6,790 nucleotides of DNA from Alphaproteobacteria bacterium (GTDB taxonomy: Bacteria > Pseudomonadota > Alphaproteobacteria > Micropepsales > Micropepsaceae). Where the stretch lies: contig JAATGK010000030.1 of the NCBI GenBank assembly GCA_015654715.1, forward strand, positions 1-6,790, read 5' to 3'. A program made the translations under genes and the position numbers. Below, piece by piece: positions 1 through 5,677 of the stretch (within the stretch, counting starts at the first letter, position 1; the number at the start of each line of letters is the position of its first letter). Under the pieces are notes generated by a model, which was given only the letters and a program-made list of their open reading frames with translations, was not told where the DNA came from and ran no database searches.

Positions 1-296
1 CACACTCCCCGGTACGGATGGTAGGGACACTACGTATGCGGTCGTTTCCGAACTCTAAAGACACGCGGAGTCGCATATATGTTCGTAAAAACTTCATCCC
101 CCGCAAGAAAACCCCTGCCGAATGTCGGGCGACGGACAGCGGGGAGGATGACCCGCACGCGACTCGGGATCAAATTTGTACGCTCTTGCGACGCAGACGC
201 ATCGTAATTTATTGCCTTTATCCCCGCGCTTCTCGAAAATGCGACCACCTGCTACATCACACGCCAATCGCAAAAAATGAACCTGGAGGAAAGACT
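1..296. other. Leading non-coding region, no supported gene
   Basis: I see no gene here. The reading frame of the downstream secreted protein stays open back to position 18. However, that extension encodes an arginine/lysine-rich stretch with no family resemblance, and it would put a hydrophobic signal peptide in mid-protein. The stretch is less GC-rich than the genes around it, as expected of intergenic DNA. It contains an 8-bp palindrome CATATATG at 74-81. A weak -35-like TTGCGA lies at 186-191 with an AT-rich patch near 205-220, but I do not see a convincing -10, so no promoter is called. The promoter of the gene at 297 should nevertheless lie in this region. Confidence 0.6.
285..290 (+). 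promoter_or_regulatory. Shine-Dalgarno site deciding the start at 297
   Basis: GGAGGA lies 6 nt upstream of the ATG at 297. It is a near-perfect anti-16S match and is immediately followed by a canonical signal peptide. It therefore decides the start in favour of 297 over any upstream in-frame codon. Confidence 0.9.
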
Positions 297-1187
297 ATGA
301 AGACTGTGAACACGCTGCTTGGGGCAGCAGTGTTTGCTGCCGTCGTCGCAGCGCCGGCCGCGGCCGAATACGTGCGCCTGGGCAGTGTCGATGTCGGTTA
401 TCGCGCCGACAACGATACCGCTTATTCGCGCTTCGGCGGCCGGTTGGAAAGCCTGCGCCTGATCGCCAGCCGGAGCGACATCTTCTGCCGCGCCGTGGTG
501 GTGCAATACGAAAACGGTGAGCGTCAGAACGTCTTCTCGGGCCGGCTCGACGAGCGCCAGCCGGTAGACGTCGATCTCAGGGGCCGCGCCCGCAAGGTCG
601 ACAGCATCGCCTTCGCTTGCCGCTCCAACGAATTCCGCGGCGGCCACATCTACATTGAAGGCGACGTCGGTCACTTCCGCGATGAATGGCGCCGCGATCG
701 CGATTGGGATCGGCTGTGGTCCGGCCTGTTCGGCGGCGGCCGCGGTCCCGATGGTCCGATGGCCGGCCCCGGCCCGCGCGGCCCAATGGGCGGCCATGGT
801 TCGATGAGCGGTCATGGCGACATGGGCCACGGCGACATGGGAATGGGGCAAGGGCCGACGGGTGACCCCGAACGCGATTTCGTCTCGCTCGGATCGATGA
901 GCTTCGAAGGCCGCAATGATAAGGAAAGCAACTTCGCCGGCTTCGCCGGACGCCATATCGAACGGCTGGCGTTCCGCCCGCGCGAAACCGACGCGCAATG
1001 CGGCAGCATCGTCGCCACCTTCGACGGCGGCCGCAAAGCCAAACTGGCCGACGGCCGTACGCTGCAACGCGGCCGGCTCAATTTCTACGACCTGCCCGGC
1101 GATCAGCATAACCTGTCCAAGATCTATCTGCGCTGCCACGCGGTGAACGGCTACCAAGTGACGATCGAAATCTTCGCCCGCCGCTAA
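297..1187 (+). CDS. Secreted protein with two related beta-rich domains and a Gly/Met/His-rich linker
   Basis: This is a 296-residue exported protein of unknown function. Residues 1-23 form a signal peptide (basic MK start, hydrophobic core, cleavage after an Ala-Ala-Ala run before EYVRLGS). Residues about 25-124 and 195-294 are two versions of one domain. Each starts with an aromatic residue, V and LGS (YVRLGS, FVSLGS), then an RxDxD/RNDKE-like stretch, an FxGR element, and two cysteines 44-45 residues apart (C64/C108 and C235/C280), with alternating hydrophobic strands. The spacing suggests one disulfide per domain. The pattern recalls small periplasmic beta-sandwich proteins of the DUF2541 kind (LG...D.D...nGer...), but this is a resemblance from memory. 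The linker (about 146-189) is Gly/Pro/Met/His-rich and ends in GHGDM repeats, a composition able to bind Cu or Ni; that role is inference. The gene stands alone and ends at an intrinsic terminator. Confidence 0.85.
   Translation: MKTVNTLLGAAVFAAVVAAPAAAEYVRLGSVDVGYRADNDTAYSRFGGRLESLRLIASRSDIFCRAVVVQYENGERQNVFSGRLDERQPVDVDLRGRARKVDSIAFACRSNEFRGGHIYIEGDVGHFRDEWRRDRDWDRLWSGLFGGGRGPDGPMAGPGPRGPMGGHGSMSGHGDMGHGDMGMGQGPTGDPERDFVSLGSMSFEGRNDKESNFAGFAGRHIERLAFRPRETDAQCGSIVATFDGGRKAKLADGRTLQRGRLNFYDLPGDQHNLSKIYLRCHAVNGYQVTIEIFARR
813..842 (+). repeat. Two tandem 15-bp units encoding the His/Met-rich linker
   Basis: CATGGCGACATGGGC (813-827) is followed directly by CACGGCGACATGGGA (828-842). The two units differ at 2 of 15 positions. 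They encode consecutive HGDMG units, so the linker appears to have grown by in-frame duplication. Confidence 0.75.
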
Positions 1188-1205
1188 CTTCGCTTTTCCT
1201 GACAC

Positions 1206-1233
1206 GGCCCCGGAGCGATCCGGGGCCTTTTTT
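1206..1233 (+). terminator. Rho-independent terminator of the duplicated-domain gene
   Basis: A perfect 9-bp GC-rich stem pairs GGCCCCGGA (1206-1214) with TCCGGGGCC (1219-1227). It is closed by a GCGA tetraloop of the GNRA class and followed by six T (1228-1233). It starts 18 bp after the stop codon of the upstream gene. Confidence 0.95.
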
Positions 1234-1241
1234 AGGAAGCC

Positions 1242-1261
1242 ATGTAAAGGGACCTTGACAC
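1242..1261 (+). promoter_or_regulatory. Upstream operator half-match overlapping the -35 box
   Basis: ATGTAAAG (1242-1249), a 4-bp spacer GGAC, then CTTGACAC (1254-1261). The right arm differs from CTTTACAT at two positions, and those changes help create the TTGACA -35 hexamer at 1255-1260. The architecture matches the perfect copy at 1279-1298, with centres 37 bp apart. It is probably a weaker site for the XRE regulator encoded at 1893; the binding itself is inferred. Confidence 0.65.
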
Positions 1262-1283
1262 CAGACAAGCCGCGCCGTATGTA
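1255..1283 (+). promoter_or_regulatory. Putative sigma-70-type promoter of the membrane protein/XRE/hydrolase unit
   Basis: A consensus -35 TTGACA (1255-1260) is followed after 17 bp by TATGTA (1278-1283), a poor -10 that shares only TAT with the consensus. Transcription would start near 1290, giving a leader of about 22 nt that contains the GGAG site at 1302-1305. Both promoter elements are covered by inverted repeats, suggesting repression by occlusion. The -35 is strong evidence; the -10 is not. Confidence 0.55.
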
Positions 1284-1298
1284 AAGGTTGCTTTACAT
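1279..1298 (+). promoter_or_regulatory. Perfect inverted-repeat operator at the -10 region
   Basis: ATGTAAAG (1279-1286), spacer GTTG, CTTTACAT (1291-1298): a perfect 8-4-8 inverted repeat. It covers the putative -10 and the expected transcription start, just upstream of the membrane protein gene. The regulator gene is second in the same unit, so autoregulation by the encoded XRE dimer is the simplest reading. I found no other ATGTAAAG inverted repeat in the window. Confidence 0.8.
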
Positions 1299-1311
1299 CA
1301 TGGAGATCGTC

Positions 1312-1899
1312 ATGGCGCCCGTCACCAAAGCCCCCCGCCGCTATTTCATCGAATTGACCGGCGCCCTCGCCCTCTATTTCGGCGCGATCACGATCCGCGA
1401 GCAGTTTGCCGACAAAATCGCCGATCCCGTGCTCAAGGACGCCTTGATCGTCCTGCCGGTGGTACCGACCCTGCTGATGGCGGTGGCGATCTTCCGTTTC
1501 TTCTATCGGGTCGACGAATACCGCCGCCGCCAGATCCTGGAGTCGTTTGCGCTGGCCGCCGCCGCCACCTGCATCTTTGCGGTGTGCTGGATGCTGCTTG
1601 CCGATCTCGGTCTGCCGGAACTGTCGATCTTCTGGGTGTGGCCGATCCAGGCCTGCTTCTGGGCCCTGATCATGCTGGCCTTCAAGCTGCGCGACAAGGC
1701 CTCGGAGGGAATGGCTCTGAAAACGGTCACCACCGGAGTGCTCAACATCGCCGGGATTGCCGCAGCGACAGGCCTCTATTACCTCGCGGCCCGGCAACTG
1801 GGATGGCCGACGCGTTGGCTCGCCGTCATGCTGGTGGCGACCATCTTCCTCCTCGTTCGCTTCGGAATTTTTGTTTTTTCGAAGAAAAGCGCATGCTGA
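1312..1899 (+). CDS. Multi-pass membrane protein paired with an XRE regulator
   Basis: This is a 195-residue inner-membrane protein of unknown function. Hydrophobic segments lie near residues 12-28, 43-65, 77-97, 104-124, 141-160 and 168-189, so five or six membrane helices are likely. A charged cytoplasmic-looking motif RVDEYRRR (66-73) follows the second segment. As I recall, small membrane proteins with a DEYQR-like motif encoded just before a short XRE regulator recur in Proteobacteria, and this gene fits that pattern. The start is the ATG at 1312 because GGAG (1302-1305) sits 6 nt upstream. The in-frame TTG at 1288 and ATG at 1300 lie within or against the operator and lack a good ribosome site. 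The stop overlaps the next gene by 7 bp, implying translational coupling. The protein may sense or transport something, or restrain the regulator at the membrane; none of these is shown. Confidence 0.85.
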   Translation: MAPVTKAPRRYFIELTGALALYFGAITIREQFADKIADPVLKDALIVLPVVPTLLMAVAIFRFFYRVDEYRRRQILESFALAAAATCIFAVCWMLLADLGLPELSIFWVWPIQACFWALIMLAFKLRDKASEGMALKTVTTGVLNIAGIAAATGLYYLAARQLGWPTRWLAVMLVATIFLLVRFGIFVFSKKSAC

Positions 1900-2090
1900 A
1901 CAAACTGCGCGATCTGCGTGCGCAGCACGGCTGGAGCCAAGCCGATCTCGCCGAAAAGCTGAATGTCTCGCGCCAGACGGTCAATGCCATCGAAACGGGC
2001 CGCTACGACCCCAGCTTGCCGTTAGCCTTTGCAATCGCCAAACTGTTCAAACTGAAGATCGAAGACATTTTCGCAGGCTCGGCGGAATGA
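1893..2090 (+). CDS. Small XRE/Cro-type helix-turn-helix transcriptional regulator
   Basis: This is a 65-residue DNA-binding protein that is essentially one HTH_3 domain. The helix-turn-helix spans about residues 15-35 (SQADLAEKLNVSRQTVNAIE), with SRQTVNAIE as the recognition helix. It ends in the KLFKLKIEDIF stretch typical of short YozG-like XRE regulators. There is no ligand-binding domain, so any signal would have to come from a partner such as the membrane protein encoded just upstream. Its ATG lies inside the last codons of that gene (7-bp overlap), with only a weak purine-rich GAAGAAAAG ahead of it, so translation is probably coupled. Dimers of such proteins bind short inverted repeats; the ATGTAAAG repeats at the unit's promoter are the likely targets, making it a candidate autorepressor. 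Confidence 0.93.
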   Translation: MLNKLRDLRAQHGWSQADLAEKLNVSRQTVNAIETGRYDPSLPLAFAIAKLFKLKIEDIFAGSAE

Positions 2091-2128
2091 CCGCGCACCG
2101 TCCCCTTGGTTCAAACAGGAGAAACCCG

Positions 2129-3010
2129 ATGCAGCTCAAACATCTCTTGCTGGGATTGCTGATCGCCATCGTGATGACCGCCGCCAAAGCGGCCCCGACA
2201 GCGCTCTATTCCGACAGCTCGGTGGTGGTGCAAGACCGCTTCAGTGACGAGATCGTTGGCCATGGCCCTGACGTGGTGCTCATTCCCGGCTTGTCGTCGT
2301 CGCGCAGCGTCTGGAGAGCCACCGCCGATGCGCTCAAGTCGCGCTACCGCCTGCATCTGATCCAGGTGGCCGGGTTCGCCGGCGAGAGCGGCCGCGCCAA
2401 TGCCAGCGGTCCGGTGTTGATCCCGACGGCCGAAGCGATCGACGACTATCTGGTGTCGCAGCATCTGACACCGGCCATCGTGATCGGCCATTCGATGGGC
2501 GGCACCATGGCTCTGTATCTTGCCGAAAAGCATCCGGATCACTTCAAGAAGGTGATGCTGGTCGACGCCCTGCCGTTCTACGGCGTCGCGATCGTCGGAC
2601 CGACGGCAACCGCCGAGGCTCTGAAGCCGATGGCCGAGAACATCCGCAATGCGCCGAAGAAGATGGAGTTGAACGACCAGATGGCCGCGATGATGGCGAC
2701 GGCGCCCGCCGACCGGGCCACCATGGTCGCTTGGGGCAGGGAGAGCGAGGCCGCGACGGTGAACAACGCCGTCGCCGACGATTTCACGCTCGATCTGCGC
2801 CCCGATCTTGCCGCGGTGACCGCAACGACGACGCTGGTCTATCCCGACTACAAGCCGCTCGGCCGCAGCGGCACCGAGCTGCTCTATGGCGGACAGTATG
2901 CACCGCTGAAGACCATCAAGCTGGTGCAGATCCAGAATTCGGTCCACTTCGTGATGTTCGACCAGCCCGCCCAATTCCAGGCCGCGGTCGAAGCTTTTCT
3001 GAAGAACTGA
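2129..3010 (+). CDS. Secreted alpha/beta hydrolase (GHSMGG type)
   Basis: This is a 293-residue hydrolase of the alpha/beta hydrolase fold, probably periplasmic. Residues 1-22 are a signal peptide (MQLKH, hydrophobic core, cleavage near AKA-AP). The oxyanion-side motif is HGPDVVLIPG (45-54). The nucleophile elbow is GHSMGG (120-125) with Ser122. His273 in NSVHFVMFDQP is the catalytic base, and Asp240 in VYPD, after a predicted strand, is the best candidate acid. A lid-like helical region with many Met and Ala residues runs about 160-215. The substrate cannot be told; esters or lactones are typical. AGGAGA (2117-2122) fixes the start. It lies 38 bp after the XRE gene, with no visible terminator between, and is followed by an intrinsic terminator, so it is probably the last gene of the regulated unit. 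Confidence 0.92.
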   Translation: MQLKHLLLGLLIAIVMTAAKAAPTALYSDSSVVVQDRFSDEIVGHGPDVVLIPGLSSSRSVWRATADALKSRYRLHLIQVAGFAGESGRANASGPVLIPTAEAIDDYLVSQHLTPAIVIGHSMGGTMALYLAEKHPDHFKKVMLVDALPFYGVAIVGPTATAEALKPMAENIRNAPKKMELNDQMAAMMATAPADRATMVAWGRESEAATVNNAVADDFTLDLRPDLAAVTATTTLVYPDYKPLGRSGTELLYGGQYAPLKTIKLVQIQNSVHFVMFDQPAQFQAAVEAFLKN

Positions 3011-3031
3011 ACTTTGCCGTGCTTAGCGGCA

Positions 3032-3064
3032 AAGGCCCGGGAGCGATTCCGGGCCTTCTTTTTT
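3032..3064 (+). terminator. Rho-independent terminator after the plus-strand hydrolase
   Basis: An 11-bp stem pairs 3032-3042 (AAGGCCCGGGA) with 3047-3057 (TTCCGGGCCTT), with one G-U pair. The loop is GCGA, followed by C and six T (3059-3064). It lies 21 bp after the stop codon. On the minus strand the hairpin is followed by only three T before GC-rich sequence, so it is a poor terminator for the convergent esterase gene. Confidence 0.93.
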
Positions 3065-3073
3065 GCAGCCGTC

Positions 3074-3925
3074 TCAGCGCCCTTTGAGGAAGCCCGACGC
3101 CTCCAGCCAGTTGACGAACAACTGCGGCCAGAGCGCAACTTGCGGCGGGTTGGTGGGGCGGATGCCGAAGCCGTGGCCGATGCCGGAGAAGATATGAATC
3201 TCGCTCGGCACACCCAGCTTCTGCAGTTCGATATAACGCAGGCTACTGACCTTGCCGATATTGTCCTTGTCGCCGAAGAGGAAGAACGACGGCGGCGTAT
3301 CGGCTTTGAAAACGATCTCCGGCGGAATGTAGGCATAGATCAGCCCGAGAAAAGCCGGGCGGGCGCTGAGGCGGTCGATCGGATCGGCGGCAGACGGATT
3401 CGCCTCGGCGATATGAGTGCCGGCCAGAACCGACAGATGACCGCCGGCGGAAAAGCCCATCACGCCGACGCGCGCCGGATCGAGGTGCCATTCGGCGGCG
3501 CGGCTTTTCACCAAACGGACGGCGCGCTGCACATCGGCAAGGCTGTGATCCATCACGGTGTAGGTCGAGCCGTCCGCTTTGGCCAAGCGATAGCGCAGCA
3601 CGAACGCCGCGACCCCGCGATCGGCCAGCGCCTGCGCGACGCGATAGCCTTCGTGGGTGATCCAGATTTCGTGATGGCCGCCGCCGGGAATGACGATCAC
3701 CGCCGCGCCCGTCGCCGTTGCCGGATCGGGCAGATAGGGCGTGATCGCCGGGGCGTTGATACCGGTGACGACCTCTTCGTCCGGCGGGCTGATGCGCGAG
3801 ATTTCGGGCGCGGTCTTGCCTTCCGAGCCCGGCGCCCCCTTCGGCCACAGCAGGATGGGATCGGCGGCCACGGCGGCGACGGCGAATACGGCAGCGGCGC
3901 ACAAACTCGCGATGATGGTTTTCAT
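3074..3925 (-). CDS. Secreted alpha/beta hydrolase/esterase (GFSAGG type)
   Basis: This is a 283-residue exported esterase-like enzyme. Residues 1-21 form a signal peptide (MKTIIASL, Ala/Val core, cleavage near AVA-AD). The oxyanion motif is PGGGHH (80-85), the counterpart of HGGG in the Aes/HSL-like and BD-FAE-type esterases. The nucleophile elbow is GFSAGG (157-162) with Ser159. Asp221 in FGDKDN (217-222) is the probable acid and His251 in GIGHGFG is the base. Enzymes with this arrangement include acetyl-xylan and other carbohydrate esterases and small-lipid esterases, so deacetylation of a glycan is possible but unproven. AGGAG (complement of 3935-3939) lies 9 nt before the ATG. The gene follows the barrel protein gene by 68 bp on the same strand and may be co-transcribed. 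It is not closely related to the convergent hydrolase at 2129. Confidence 0.92.
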   Translation of the reverse strand: MKTIIASLCAAAVFAVAAVAADPILLWPKGAPGSEGKTAPEISRISPPDEEVVTGINAPAITPYLPDPATATGAAVIVIPGGGHHEIWITHEGYRVAQALADRGVAAFVLRYRLAKADGSTYTVMDHSLADVQRAVRLVKSRAAEWHLDPARVGVMGFSAGGHLSVLAGTHIAEANPSAADPIDRLSARPAFLGLIYAYIPPEIVFKADTPPSFFLFGDKDNIGKVSSLRYIELQKLGVPSEIHIFSGIGHGFGIRPTNPPQVALWPQLFVNWLEASGFLKGR

Positions 3926-3965
3926 GGCTGGCTTCTCCTGGCGGCGAGTATGGGCGCATCGCGGC

Positions 3966-3977
3966 TTGGCGCGCCAA
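3966..3977. repeat. 12-bp perfect palindrome between barrel and esterase genes
   Basis: TTGGCGCGCCAA is self-complementary over all 12 bases. It lies in the 68-bp gap, 16 bp past the barrel gene's stop and about 40 bp before the esterase start. It could be an operator or a small mRNA hairpin, but with no loop and no T run it is not an intrinsic terminator. Confidence 0.5.
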
Positions 3978-3993
3978 TCACAAGAAGGGGAGA

Positions 3994-5607
3994 TCAGAAC
4001 GGCCTTTTCAGCTCAAGCTTCAGCGACGCGCCGGAATTGTCCTGCCACGTCGTGCGGCCGATTTCCGAGGCGCCGCGGATGCCACGATAGAAGTCGTCGC
4101 GCGTCGAGGACCCGTAATGGCCGCCGACGTTGAAATCGACTTCGTAAGCGCCGGGCTTGTAAGAGACGAACGCGCCCACCGAACCGCCGGCTTCCGTGGT
4201 CGACAATTCGCGCACCTGATAGCTGGTGCTCTCGCCGGCGTATTCGCCGGTGACGCCGATGCTGAGCTCGTTGGCTGGCAGTTGGTGCGACAGGCGCAGC
4301 GAGACCTTTTGCCCGGGCTCACCCGACACGGCGCGGCTCGCAAACGTGACCGGATCAACCACCCGCGAAGATTGCCACGTCGCCTCGGAAGTCAAATCCG
4401 TGCGCGGCAGGCCGACGACGGAAAGCGGCAGGGTCACCGCCACGGCCACAGTCTTGCGCCCTTGCAGCGGGGTGGTCGCGGGCGCCTGAACGCCGCTGAC
4501 CTCGGCAAATTCGGTGACCGTGCCTTGGCGCGCCGAGGTGTAGGTAGCCGACACGCTGGCGGCACCGAGGCGCTGATCGAGACGGGTCTGAACTTGCCAG
4601 GCGTGATCGGGCTCAAAGCCGGAGGCGTTGGCCGCCGTGTTGGCGCTGGTGTAGTTGGCGAAAGCGGCGGCATCGTAAGGCGCCACGACCTGCTCGACCT
4701 TGGCGGTCACGGTGGTATCGCGCAGCGGTGTGACGGTGGCCGTCAGGTGCGGATTGATCGAGTGGTAGGAACTCGAATGGGCGTCCTGCCAACTGATGTT
4801 GGAGACCCGCGCCGCGGTGCCGCCTTTGAGCTGCAGAACGCCAAGCGGCTGCCACTCGACGTCGACATAAGCGGTGTGGTCGGCGGTGCGGACGGCGGAC
4901 TGCACGAAGCTGGCGGTGTTGCCGGGGGCCCCTTGCTGGGTGTGTTCGCTGGTGCTTTCGCCCCCGACCGTCACTTGCAACGGTTTGATCGGAACCGACA
5001 GCGTGGCGCGTCCCGACTGGCTTGCGGCCCGCACCACATGAGCCGTCGTGTCCGCGGCGCCGACACTTTCCGGGGCGCGATAGGACAGCGACAACTTGTT
5101 CTCGCCGGAAACGTTCAGGGCGGTGCCCAACGGACCGGAAATCTGCGCTTCGACCTCGGCGGCGTCCTTGTGCCAAAAGGCGGACTGGCCGTCCTCTTTG
5201 CCGACGCTGGCCGTCGCCTGTGCTTTCACCGCACCAGCCGGCAGGTTGAGCTTCAACGCCGCGGCGCTGGTGAGATCCTTGGCGGCCGGAACCTTGAGAT
5301 CGAGCGCCACCGCGCCCTCGCCCAGCAGGAGCGAGTCGCTCGGTGCGGCCGCCGGCGGCGAAAGAGCCAGCGCGGCTTTGCCTTTCTTGCCGCCCGTGCC
5401 GGGAGCCTTCAACACCAAGGTGGGAAAATTGAGGTTTAGCGCCGATACGCTCGGCAAGCCGTCGACCGAGACGCCGGGCAGTTCGCGCACCTCGACCGGC
5501 GTGACCGGAACCGCGACCAGCGCCTCCGGATCGTCGGCAATGGCCACTGGCGCGCCAAGCACGAATGCCATGGCGACAAGACGCCGCGATTTCACCCCAT
5601 AAAGCAC
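3994..5607 (-). CDS. Outer-membrane beta-barrel protein resembling a TonB-dependent receptor barrel without a plug
   Basis: This is a 537-residue protein predicted to be outer-membrane. The signal peptide is residues 1-24 (VKSRR, hydrophobic core, cleavage at AIA-DD). Residues about 25-130 are Pro/Ala/Val-rich with no plug-like fold I can see. From about 145 to the end the chain alternates polar and hydrophobic residues as barrel strands do. It ends in LKLELKRPF, a terminal Phe typical of Bam-inserted barrels. There is no cysteine. The stretch about 284-365 (NPHLTATVTP, EQVVAPYDAAAFANY, FEPDHAWQVQTRLDQRLG) resembles the C-terminal barrel of some TonB-dependent receptors, which usually exceed 650 residues. 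I chose the GTG at 5607: AAGGG lies 9 nt upstream. An ATG at 5661 would add 18 residues rich in rare codons (AGG, TTA, GGG) with no ribosome site. GTG 5595 is also possible. The ligand is unknown. Confidence 0.8.
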   Translation of the reverse strand: MLYGVKSRRLVAMAFVLGAPVAIADDPEALVAVPVTPVEVRELPGVSVDGLPSVSALNLNFPTLVLKAPGTGGKKGKAALALSPPAAAPSDSLLLGEGAVALDLKVPAAKDLTSAAALKLNLPAGAVKAQATASVGKEDGQSAFWHKDAAEVEAQISGPLGTALNVSGENKLSLSYRAPESVGAADTTAHVVRAASQSGRATLSVPIKPLQVTVGGESTSEHTQQGAPGNTASFVQSAVRTADHTAYVDVEWQPLGVLQLKGGTAARVSNISWQDAHSSSYHSINPHLTATVTPLRDTTVTAKVEQVVAPYDAAAFANYTSANTAANASGFEPDHAWQVQTRLDQRLGAASVSATYTSARQGTVTEFAEVSGVQAPATTPLQGRKTVAVAVTLPLSVVGLPRTDLTSEATWQSSRVVDPVTFASRAVSGEPGQKVSLRLSHQLPANELSIGVTGEYAGESTSYQVRELSTTEAGGSVGAFVSYKPGAYEVDFNVGGHYGSSTRDDFYRGIRGASEIGRTTWQDNSGASLKLELKRPF

Positions 5608-5677
5608 GTACCTCGACCCTTTCGGCCTCAACCCTAACACCTGCCCGGCAACACTTGCCATCGCCCATTTAACCAGG

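Noticed and set aside
1..60. Possible tRNA 3' end or tail of an upstream gene at the left edge
   Set aside because: There is no T-arm GTTCGAATC-like sequence, no acceptor stem with CCA, and no recognisable protein frame ending there.
30..248. Minus-strand 72-residue open frame
   Set aside because: It starts at a GTG with no good ribosome site, has basic low-information composition, and shows no motif; likely chance.
18..296. In-frame upstream extension of the secreted protein gene
   Set aside because: It would bury a clear signal peptide inside the protein, encodes an Arg/Lys-rich stretch of no recognisable kind, and ignores the strong GGAGGA site before ATG 297.
252..1268. Long minus-strand open frame opposite the duplicated-domain gene
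   Set aside because: It is a shadow of the GC-rich coding strand, runs across the terminator, and has no domain; the plus-strand frame has signal peptide, duplicated domains and ribosome site.
2111..2974. Minus-strand 287-residue open frame opposite the GHSMGG hydrolase
   Set aside because: It is a His/Arg/Gly-rich antisense shadow of a clear hydrolase gene.
3012..3064. Bidirectional terminator serving both convergent hydrolase genes
   Set aside because: Read on the minus strand, the hairpin is followed by only three T and then GC-rich sequence, so it is not a convincing terminator in that direction.
3014..4090. Plus-strand 358-residue open frame opposite the esterase
   Set aside because: It starts inside the terminator region and is an Arg/Gly-rich antisense shadow; the minus strand carries a complete catalytic triad and signal peptide.
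4117..5439. Plus-strand 440-residue open frame opposite the barrel gene
   Set aside because: It has Gly/Arg-rich antisense composition; the minus frame has signal peptide, strand alternation and a terminal Phe.
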